Positions 1 to 6,221 of a DNA stretch of 13,464 nt are shown here, in pieces (position 1 is the first letter of the stretch; each line of letters starts with the position of its first letter). The DNA lies in assembly GCA_029939875.1 (NCBI GenBank), contig JAOZSC010000028.1, positions 1-13,464 on the forward strand. Reading direction: 5' to 3'. The notes beneath the pieces were generated by a model that had not been told where the DNA came from, did not search any database, and saw nothing but the letters and a program-made list of their open reading frames with translations. This DNA comes from Desulfobacterales bacterium. Its GTDB lineage: Bacteria > Desulfobacterota > Desulfobacteria > Desulfobacterales > JAFDCJ01. The position numbers and the translations under genes are program-made.

Positions 1-618
1 TATTTCTCGGACGGCATGATCCGCGGTGAAATCGACTGCAGCATTACCGAAGAAAAAGGCGTGATCCACAAACACATGCCCAATGCGATTTTGATCCTGA
101 ACGAAGTTATCAATGAAATCATGAACCTGCGGCTGTCCCAGAGACCGCGTGCGCACATCGTCCTCGGAAAAATATCCGGCGGCGCCAACCATGGGAAAAC
201 CGCCCACGAGGCCTCCCTGGGATTTGAAATTCGCAGCGATTCCCATAAAATGGTCAAATCGATCTACAATGACATCAAGGATATCGCAGACGGGATCGCT
301 CACGAAAACGACGTCGACCTGATCCTAAGAATCATCAGCAACCTGAAAGCGGCCCGGTTGAAATTCAACCACCCGCTGGTCAAAGTCACAGCAGCGATCA
401 TCGAGGCATTGGGCATCAAACCGATCAGCAAGTCAACCGAATCAGCGCTGTCCATCTTTCTTTCCCGCAAGATACCCGCAGTGACGGTGGGCATCACCCA
501 CGGACAAAACTATTACACTGAAAACGCCACCATGGAAATTGAACCCATGTTCAAGGGAATCGCTCAGGTGGTCGGCGTTCTAAAGGCCATTGATGACGGG
601 GCGTGCGATGAACAATAA
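1..618 (+). CDS. M20-family metallopeptidase/amidohydrolase, C-terminal part (5' end outside window)
   Basis: The reading frame is open from base 1, so the gene begins upstream; about 205 residues are visible. The segment around bases 170-240 (GGANHGKTAHEASLGFEIRSDS) has the strand pattern of the M20 dimerisation domain. The rest returns to the catalytic domain: a KSTESAL stretch near 430-450 matches the SG-x-(S/T)-D-A region, and IPAVTVGITHG at about 472-504 matches the final strand before the last metal ligand. M20 enzymes are di-zinc hydrolases that cleave peptide or N-acyl amide bonds. At the place where the last ligand His normally sits, this protein reads NYY (508-516); a His lies four to five residues earlier (499-501), so canonical metal binding is uncertain. 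The stop overlaps the gpgS start by 11 bases, which suggests translational coupling. Substrate is unknown. Family assignment is fairly firm; activity is not. Confidence 0.8.
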   Translation, partial: YFSDGMIRGEIDCSITEEKGVIHKHMPNAILILNEVINEIMNLRLSQRPRAHIVLGKISGGANHGKTAHEASLGFEIRSDSHKMVKSIYNDIKDIADGIAHENDVDLILRIISNLKAARLKFNHPLVKVTAAIIEALGIKPISKSTESALSIFLSRKIPAVTVGITHGQNYYTENATMEIEPMFKGIAQVVGVLKAIDDGACDEQ

Positions 619-1585
619 CTGGCTTGAAAAAAACACCTTTCATTACTCGGATTTCAAGCATCTTTTCCGGCTGGTGGAGGAAAAGCAGAAAAAAAAACTC
701 ACCATATCGTTGTGTCTGCCCACCCTGAATGAAGAAAAAACAATTGCCAAAGAAATCATCATCATGAAGTCCGAGCTCATGACACGTTATCCACTGGTCG
801 ATGAGATAGTCGTCATCGACTCCGGCTCCACCGACCATACCGTGGACATTGCCCGCTCTTATGGCGCGGATGTGTATGATGCCAACAATATCTTGCCCCA
901 TCTGGAAAAATTCAAGGGCAAAGGCGAAAATCTCTGGAAGGCCCTTTACATTACCCGCGGAGATATTATCGTCTATATAGATGCGGATATTAAAAATATC
1001 CACCACCGGTTCGCCTATGGCCTGATCGGCCCACTGCTTTTGCATGATCGCATAAAATATGTCAAGGCCTTCTATGACCGGCCGATTTCCATCGGCAAAA
1101 ACAGGATACGGCCCACCGGGGGGGGACGGGTTACGGAACTGGTGGTCAGGCCCCTGTTTTCCCTCTTCTTCCCGGAGCTTACCCAGATCCTCCAACCCCT
1201 TTCGGGAGAATATGCCGGCTATCGCGAAATATTTGAGCAAATCCCTTTTCCGATCGGCTACGGCATTGAAACCAGTATGATCCTGGATATTTACCGCAAA
1301 TGGGGCCTGGACGTCATCGCCCAGGTGGATCTGGACCGCCGCATCCATCGCAACCAGGACACCAAGGCCCTGGGAAAAATGTCCTTCGCTATTTTAAAAA
1401 CATTTTTCAACCGGCAGCGGGACCTGGGATTGATCGATTTGAAGGAAACGCTTTTCGATGAAATTATCCAGTACAACCTGGTAGAAAACCGATTCCAGCC
1501 AAATATCACGAAAATAGAAGGGCTCGAGCGTCCGCCCATGATCGAAATTCCCGAATACCGTGAAAAACAAAATATAACCAATTAA
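608..1585 (+). CDS. gpgS: Glucosyl-3-phosphoglycerate synthase (GT81 family)
   Basis: GpgS transfers glucose from an NDP-glucose donor to 3-phosphoglycerate in the cytoplasm, giving glucosyl-3-phosphoglycerate, the precursor of the compatible solute glucosylglycerate and, in mycobacteria, of methylglucose lipopolysaccharide. The 325-residue protein carries the family's motifs in order: LPTLNEE (37-43), DSGSTD (71-76), GKGENLW (104-110), a D-A-D metal site (125-127), GGGRVTEL (171-178), QPLSGEYAG (196-204), GYGIE (217-221), IHRN (246-249) and ERPPM near the C-terminus. Length and motif order match actinobacterial GpgS closely. I chose ATG 608, with GGGG six bases upstream; ATG 593, preceded by AAGG, would add five residues and cannot be excluded. 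The gene overlaps the M20 gene and is followed after 24 bases by moaA. The partner phosphatase GpgP is not in the window. Confidence 0.9.
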   Translation: MNNNWLEKNTFHYSDFKHLFRLVEEKQKKKLTISLCLPTLNEEKTIAKEIIIMKSELMTRYPLVDEIVVIDSGSTDHTVDIARSYGADVYDANNILPHLEKFKGKGENLWKALYITRGDIIVYIDADIKNIHHRFAYGLIGPLLLHDRIKYVKAFYDRPISIGKNRIRPTGGGRVTELVVRPLFSLFFPELTQILQPLSGEYAGYREIFEQIPFPIGYGIETSMILDIYRKWGLDVIAQVDLDRRIHRNQDTKALGKMSFAILKTFFNRQRDLGLIDLKETLFDEIIQYNLVENRFQPNITKIEGLERPPMIEIPEYREKQNITN

Positions 1586-1609
1586 CCGCTTTGAATAGGA
1601 TTTACAAAA

Positions 1610-2605
1610 TTGGCTGCATTGAAACTGATAGACCCTTATAACCGGCACCTGAATTACCTGCGTATTTCCATTACCGACCGCTGCAACCTGAAATGCATCT
1701 ATTGCGTGCCCCGGCATCTCATCCCGCGACTGCCCCACACAGAAATTTTAAAGTACGAAGAAATCTTGCGGATCGTGCGCATCGGGGTCAAACTGGGGAT
1801 TACCAAGATTCGGGTGACAGGAGGTGAACCGCTCGTGCGCAAGGGCGTGTACGAATTTTTGCACCGCCTCAGCCTCATCGAGGGCCTCACGGACCTGTCG
1901 CTGACCACCAACGGTGTGACGTTAAAAGACAACCTTGGAAAAATTAAAGCCGCAGGGATCCGGCGCATCAATATCAGCCTGGATACGCTGAACCGAAAAA
2001 AATATGAGCAAATTACGGGGGTTGATCTTTTCGATCGCATCTGGCAGGGAATCGAAAAGGCCATGGAAATGGGATTTCATCCGATCAAACTCAATGTCGT
2101 GGCCCTCAACGGCATCAATGATGACGAACTGACGGACATGGCGCGACTGTCTTTTGACTATCCCCTGCACATCCGCTTCATTGAATACATGCCCATCGGC
2201 GAGTCCCAGATGGGCAACGGGCCGCTGCTGCTGGCACCGGAAATCAAAAAACGCATCTGCAGTGCCCTGGGCCAGCTCATTGCTGTCCGCAACTCGGTAA
2301 ACGACGGCCCGGCCCAGCGCTATCGCTTTGAGGGCGCCATAGGCGAGGTCGGCTTTATCCACGCCTTGAGCCACCATTTCTGTGACCGCTGCAATCGTCT
2401 GCGGCTAACCGCCAGCGGACAACTCCGGCCCTGCCTTTTATCCGACCGCCACGAGGATCTCAAAGGCCCCCTGAGAAACGGGTGCTCGGACGAACAGCTT
2501 GCTGAAATTTTCCTGAAAGCAGTGCGCCACAAACCATCCGACCACAACCTGGCCGCCGGCAACTCGCTGCGGGTCAACGGCCGCATGAGCGCCATCGGCG
2601 GATAA
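1610..2605 (+). CDS. moaA: GTP 3',8-cyclase MoaA (radical SAM, molybdenum cofactor synthesis)
   Basis: MoaA turns GTP into 3',8-cyclo-7,8-dihydro-GTP, the first step of molybdopterin synthesis, using two 4Fe-4S clusters. The radical-SAM cluster motif is Cys25-x3-Cys29-x2-Cys32 (CNLKCIYC), followed by GGEPL at 71-75 that contacts SAM. The C-terminal substrate cluster is Cys258-x2-Cys261-x13-Cys275. The protein ends in Gly-Gly (330-331), the tail known to be essential in MoaA. At 331 residues it has the usual family length. The start is TTG at 1610, with AGGA at 1597-1600 nine bases before it; this is the only start that leaves the N-terminal KLIDPYNR strand intact. It lies 24 bases after gpgS, so probable co-transcription, but no functional link with gpgS is evident. 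No other moa gene is in the window. Confidence 0.96.
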   Translation: MAALKLIDPYNRHLNYLRISITDRCNLKCIYCVPRHLIPRLPHTEILKYEEILRIVRIGVKLGITKIRVTGGEPLVRKGVYEFLHRLSLIEGLTDLSLTTNGVTLKDNLGKIKAAGIRRINISLDTLNRKKYEQITGVDLFDRIWQGIEKAMEMGFHPIKLNVVALNGINDDELTDMARLSFDYPLHIRFIEYMPIGESQMGNGPLLLAPEIKKRICSALGQLIAVRNSVNDGPAQRYRFEGAIGEVGFIHALSHHFCDRCNRLRLTASGQLRPCLLSDRHEDLKGPLRNGCSDEQLAEIFLKAVRHKPSDHNLAAGNSLRVNGRMSAIGG

Positions 2606-2609
2606 AAAA

Positions 2610-2674
2610 AGCCTGAGCCGCAGCAGTGGGAGGCTAAATTTACTCGCACATGTCCTATGTATACGGCTCAGGCT
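2610..2674. repeat. 11-bp perfect inverted repeat with 43-base loop after moaA
   Basis: AGCCTGAGCCG (2610-2620) pairs perfectly with CGGCTCAGGCT (2664-2674). On the minus strand the stem is followed directly by seven T (2604-2610 reads as A on plus), as in an intrinsic terminator for leftward transcription; on the plus strand no T run follows. The loop is long and holds a TAAATTTA palindrome (2635-2642) and an ACAT/ATGT pair near 2648-2660. A 9-base direct repeat, AGGCTAAAT, occurs at 2631-2639 and 2670-2678, so the outer arm AGCCT could pair with either copy. It may be a moaA 3' processing element, a leftward terminator with an unknown transcript, or a copy of a dispersed hairpin repeat. Function is unassigned. 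Confidence 0.6.
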
Positions 2675-2863
2675 AAATGAATAAACCCGATAACGTTTCG
2701 GTGGTTTTAAAGATCACGTGCCGGATATTTCAAGCACTATAAATGAGGGCATTTAGCAAGCCTGAAAACACAAATCAAGTCTTTTTTTAAACATTTGCCA
2801 TTTTTTTTAAAAGCGGCAAAAACACGCACCCGGAATTTCAGGCCGCAACCATTGGAGCAACCT

Positions 2864-3823
2864 ATGAAACTTCGCACACTGGGCAAATCGGAACTGCAAA
2901 TCTCTGCGGTCGTTATGGGCACCTGGCAGGCCGGAAAACAGATGTGGGCCGGAATAGATGACGCCGTGACCACCCGGGCCATTCGCGCCGCTTTTGAGGC
3001 CGGCATCACGACCTTTGACAGCGCCGAAGCGTACGGCAGGGGTCATTCGGAGCGTATTGTCGGTGCAGCCCTGGCTGACGTACGTGACCGGGTCGTGCTG
3101 GCGACCAAGGTCTTTGCCAACCACCTCAAATACGACCAGGTGATGGACGCCTGTCACCGATCCCTGAAAAACTTAAACACCGACACCATTGACCTTTACC
3201 AGATTCACTGGCCGGCGGGTTCATTCGGAACCCCCAGCGTTCCCATTGAAGAAACCATGGCAGCCATGAACGAACTGCAGCACCAGGAAAAGATCCGGGC
3301 CATCGGGGTGTCAAATTTTTCCCGCGCTCAACTGGAGCAAGCCGCCGGATACGGCCGTATTGACAGTCTTCAGCCCCCTTACTCCCTGTTCTGGCGGCAT
3401 GTTGAGAAAGACGCCATGCCTTACTGCGTGGCAAACGGTATCACGGTTCTGGCATATTCGTCCATGGCCCAGGGGCTGCTGACCGGAAAATTCGGCGCCG
3501 ATCCAAAATTTGAAAAAGCGGATCACCGCAGTGGCAACCGGCTGTTCGAGCCGGACCATTATAAACGCGTCCTCCAGGCACTGGAAAAGCTGCAGCCGCT
3601 GGCCGACAAAAAGGGGTACAGCATGGGACAACTGGCCCTGGCATGGGTCATTTCCCACGCCGGCACCTGTGCCATCGCCGGCGCCCGCAACGCGGACCAG
3701 GCGGTGGAAAATGCACAGGCGGCCGACGTATCCCTGTCCGCAGACGAACTGGCCCGCCTGGACGAAATCGGGCGCATCGTCACCGATCATCTCGACGACA
3801 ACCCGGTAATGTGGCATTCTTAG
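2864..3823 (+). CDS. Aldo/keto reductase
   Basis: A cytoplasmic NADPH-dependent oxidoreductase of the aldo/keto reductase superfamily, 319 residues, the normal length for the bacterial YajO/YdjG/Tas-like groups. The catalytic tetrad is visible: Asp52 and Tyr57 in FDSAEAYG, Lys82 in ATKV and His115 in QIHWP. GVSNFS follows mid-protein, and the C-terminal AIAGARNADQ segment corresponds to the cofactor phosphate-binding region. The reading frame is open from further upstream, but ATG 2864 is preferred: GGAG at 2854-2857 lies six bases before it, and MKLRTLGKSEL is the typical family N-terminus. The 258 bases upstream hold the moaA hairpin and an AT-rich stretch with two TTTTTTTAAA copies 20 bases apart (2782-2791 and 2802-2811); no convincing -35/-10 pair was found. 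The physiological substrate cannot be told from sequence. Confidence 0.93.
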   Translation: MKLRTLGKSELQISAVVMGTWQAGKQMWAGIDDAVTTRAIRAAFEAGITTFDSAEAYGRGHSERIVGAALADVRDRVVLATKVFANHLKYDQVMDACHRSLKNLNTDTIDLYQIHWPAGSFGTPSVPIEETMAAMNELQHQEKIRAIGVSNFSRAQLEQAAGYGRIDSLQPPYSLFWRHVEKDAMPYCVANGITVLAYSSMAQGLLTGKFGADPKFEKADHRSGNRLFEPDHYKRVLQALEKLQPLADKKGYSMGQLALAWVISHAGTCAIAGARNADQAVENAQAADVSLSADELARLDEIGRIVTDHLDDNPVMWHS

Positions 3824-3824
3824 G

Positions 3825-3850
3825 GGCTTGCTGGCCGGCGGTCAAGCCGG
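3825..3850. terminator. Weak hairpins between convergent genes
   Basis: Between the aldo/keto reductase stop and the convergent 68-residue gene, GGCTTG (3825-3830) can pair with CAAGCC (3843-3848). A mutually exclusive stem pairs CCGGC (3835-3839) with GCCGG (3846-3850). No T run follows on the plus strand within a useful distance, so this is only a possible terminator. Confidence 0.25.
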
Positions 3851-3871
3851 TAAACGGATAAAAACGGGTTG

Positions 3872-4078
3872 CTATTTTTTCAAATCGGCCACCAGTTCCT
3901 TGATGATGGACAGCACGTTTTTACCCCTCCGGCGGGCAATGCGGTGAGCTTCCTCAACGATTTTTGCTGCCTCGTCTGCCAGTTTGGCGTCACCGGGAAG
4001 CGGCTTTTCCAGTTTTTGATACTGCCATCTCAAAAAGCGACGGGCAAGCTTTTGTTCCTGCTCCCGGATAAAACCCAT
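3872..4078 (-). CDS. Small charged helical protein, 68 residues, unknown function
   Basis: I do not recognise a family. The gene is supported by a strong ribosome binding site, AGGGAG (4086-4091 on plus), seven bases before ATG 4078, and by its place 113 bases after holA on the same strand. The 68-residue product is rich in Lys, Arg, Glu and Ala. It has no membrane segment or cysteine, and looks like two amphipathic helices, about residues 3-25 and 31-66, separated by a Pro/Gly turn (KPLPGD). The Arg-rich patch ARRRGK (49-53) could contact nucleic acid, but that is inference. It is probably the last gene of the ileS-lspA-holA unit. The gap before it (4079-4191) holds a GCCGGC repeat that can form a 6-bp hairpin, so it may be partly uncoupled from holA. 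Confidence 0.65.
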   Translation of the reverse strand: MGFIREQEQKLARRFLRWQYQKLEKPLPGDAKLADEAAKIVEEAHRIARRRGKNVLSIIKELVADLKK

Positions 4079-4191
4079 GATGTCACTCCCTGTCCGGTCC
4101 TGGTGTAGACGGCCTGGCCCACCGGAGCCGGAAGCCGGCAGAAAACCGCCGGCAGCTCTTCAGTGCAAGCTAAAAAATACGCGCTTGGTCC

Positions 4192-5679
4192 TCATGGCAC
4201 CAACGATCCGGTGCGAGTGCCGCAAATTTCCAGAATGACCTTTTCCAGAATTAATTTTGGAGACTCGGCACCCGACTTGAACTGTCTGTCTGCTGCGTGC
4301 AGAAGGCCCACGGCGTTGACCAGTTCATCTTTGGTAAATCCCCGGGCTTTTTTAAACAACTGAAAAATAGGATAGGCATTTTTCGGATTTCCGGCAATCA
4401 TCAAATCCGGAGACAGCGTTTTTTTCCTGGTTTTCTTCTTTTGGGCGGACACGGGCGCTTTCAAATCCACATCTTCAGCCAGCATCCCCTGCCAGCTTTC
4501 GAGCCGGTCGAGCAGGTCACGGTCATAATCGCCCATCGCCGGTACGACCTGCTGCCGAAAATAATCATAGGAACCGGCAGTCTGCCACTGTCTTCCGTAT
4601 GGACTGTCCATGAAATCCCTGATCAATAGCAGCTTTCTGACCTGGTTTACCAGGGCGGCGAGCACCTGCAGGGGATGAAGATCGGATGCAAGCATGGAGC
4701 CCAGGAAAAAAAGTGCCTGATCGGCACGGCGTTCGGCCAGGGCATTGGTCAATTCGTAAACCGGGTCTTTGCGCGAGCGCTTTAAAGCGGCCTGCACATC
4801 CCCGGTGGTAATCTGCGACCGTTCACCGGTGTAGCTGATCAATTTTTCCAGGTTGCTGGAAAAAATCGACAGGTCGAAGCCGGTCATTTCAAAAAGAGCC
4901 ATGTAAGCGGCCTGATCCATGGTCTTCCCTGCGGGCGCCAGAATCGACTTCATTTTTTCAACCAGCACCGATTGCTGGGCCATGCGGTCTGCCCGTCGCG
5001 CGCCTTTGGGCACCGAGCAGTTTATCACCAGGCCTTTGCTGCTGATGGCCTTGTACAGTCCCCGTCGTTTGTCCACCACATCTGTGGTAATGACCAGGTG
5101 GTTGGCTTCCGGAAAACCATTTTCAACGGCCCGCTGTAAAACCCGGCTGTCTCCCGCACCTGACGGTACGGACAGTCCTTTTTCCAGGCAATAGGCAAGA
5201 ATATCATCGATTAAGGCATCATCGCCGTCTGCAGTGCCGGCCAACCCCATGCTTTGGGCCCGGCTGGCTCCGGCGACATCTTCAAAAGAAAGGTGCAAAT
5301 GCCCCATCATGCTCAAAAAATATCCGGCCGCCTTTTTAATGTCATTTTCTGCGTGGGCCTTGCGCGTATTTTCAAGCAGCCGGCTTTTGTCGCTTCCGGT
5401 ATAAAAAATTCGTGAATTGCGCAGCGCCACCACTTTGCGGCCGGGCATCAGGGAAAACGTTTTGACCCGCGCGATCACCTCGTGAATATTTTCCCGCGTG
5501 CCGTCAACAAGGTCATAGTTGATGCTGCGTCCAGACGGTGGCACCAGCACATCCAAAAGCTCGTCAAATGCACTTTTTGCCAGTACCTCCTCCCCGAAAA
5601 TCAGGACCACGGGAGCCAACGGATCGTTTGGGTGTTGCTGCAAGTATTTCTTCAGTTCTTTATAACTGATTTCAGGCAT
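4192..5679 (-). CDS. holA: DNA polymerase III delta subunit
   Basis: The delta subunit is the clamp-loader wrench that opens the beta sliding clamp during replication. The N-terminal pattern (ISYKELKKYL, then PVVLIFGEE at about 23-31) and the middle helical signature FDLSIFSSNLEKLISYTG followed by ITTGDVQ (268-295) are typical of HolA. The C-terminal helical domain contains LHPLQVLAALVNQVRKLL (334-351), which is conserved. The protein is 495 residues, well above the usual 330-345. The excess lies in two places: roughly 100-190, and 360-430 with a basic KKKTRKK tract (414-420). I chose ATG 5679 because MPEISYKEL is the natural N-terminus. It has no clear ribosome binding site; a TTG at 5724, just after the lspA stop, would add 15 residues that look non-conserved. 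The start is 56 bases after lspA, consistent with one operon. Confidence 0.9.
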   Translation of the reverse strand: MPEISYKELKKYLQQHPNDPLAPVVLIFGEEVLAKSAFDELLDVLVPPSGRSINYDLVDGTRENIHEVIARVKTFSLMPGRKVVALRNSRIFYTGSDKSRLLENTRKAHAENDIKKAAGYFLSMMGHLHLSFEDVAGASRAQSMGLAGTADGDDALIDDILAYCLEKGLSVPSGAGDSRVLQRAVENGFPEANHLVITTDVVDKRRGLYKAISSKGLVINCSVPKGARRADRMAQQSVLVEKMKSILAPAGKTMDQAAYMALFEMTGFDLSIFSSNLEKLISYTGERSQITTGDVQAALKRSRKDPVYELTNALAERRADQALFFLGSMLASDLHPLQVLAALVNQVRKLLLIRDFMDSPYGRQWQTAGSYDYFRQQVVPAMGDYDRDLLDRLESWQGMLAEDVDLKAPVSAQKKKTRKKTLSPDLMIAGNPKNAYPIFQLFKKARGFTKDELVNAVGLLHAADRQFKSGAESPKLILEKVILEICGTRTGSLVP

Positions 5680-5735
5680 CGTTATCGTGGATAGGCCACA
5701 TATTTTTCGGCATCCGAACCGCAAACAGTGACCGG

Positions 5736-6221
5736 TTAGAGCGGCATTTTTTTAAACAGCAGATGAAAAAGGAAGATGAAAATCCCCACCGTAATCGCAC
5801 TGTCGGCGACATTAAATGCCGGCCAGTGATACGTGCCGATGTAAACATCGATGAAGTCCACCACAATTCCAAAGCGAAGCCTGTCGATCAGGTTGCCAAT
5901 GGCGCCGCCAAAAATCAGCGCAAATCCGATGGCCAGCAACCGGTGGGTGGGAGGCGTCTTGAGATAAAAATACAAAATCAACCCCACGGCCAGAGATGAA
6001 ATGAAAAGAAAAACCACGGTGCGCAAGCCGGAGCCCATGCCGGCCATCAACCCGAAGGCCCCGCCCGGATTGTGAACATGTACGATGTCAAACAAACCGG
6101 CAATGACGGCAATGTTGTGATGAAGCGGCAGGTTTTTTAAAATCAGCGCCTTTGAAACCTGGTCGCACAGCACGACCAGCCCGGCTACCACCGCCAGCCT
6201 TGTGTATTTGTTTTTGGCCAT
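5736..6221 (-). CDS. lspA: Lipoprotein signal peptidase (signal peptidase II)
   Basis: LspA is the inner-membrane aspartyl protease that removes the signal peptide from diacylglyceryl-modified prolipoproteins. The 161-residue product has four predicted membrane segments, about residues 8-25, 66-86, 95-113 and 138-157. Conserved blocks are present: DQVSK with Asp20 in the first segment, NPGGAFG (51-57), GNLIDR with catalytic Asp113 and FNVAD with catalytic Asp140. ATG 6221 overlaps the ileS stop as ATGA, and MAKNKYT is a normal N-terminus; an upstream in-frame start at 6251 would lie inside ileS and is less likely. ileS-lspA adjacency is a common and ancient arrangement in bacteria. Confidence 0.97.
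   Translation of the reverse strand: MAKNKYTRLAVVAGLVVLCDQVSKALILKNLPLHHNIAVIAGLFDIVHVHNPGGAFGLMAGMGSGLRTVVFLFISSLAVGLILYFYLKTPPTHRLLAIGFALIFGGAIGNLIDRLRFGIVVDFIDVYIGTYHWPAFNVADSAITVGIFIFLFHLLFKKMPL

Noticed and set aside
551..1348. 265-codon open frame on the minus strand
   Set aside because: Antisense to gpgS, whose motifs are unambiguous.
2780..2815. Two T-tract/TTTAAA copies before the aldo/keto reductase, considered as a promoter or terminator
   Set aside because: No correctly spaced -35/-10 pair and no stem in front of the T runs; left as an AT-rich stretch.
4079..4191. GC-rich spacer between holA and the small gene, considered as a tRNA or small RNA
   Set aside because: Only a GCCGGC/GCCGGC 6-bp hairpin is seen; no cloverleaf or T-loop sequence.
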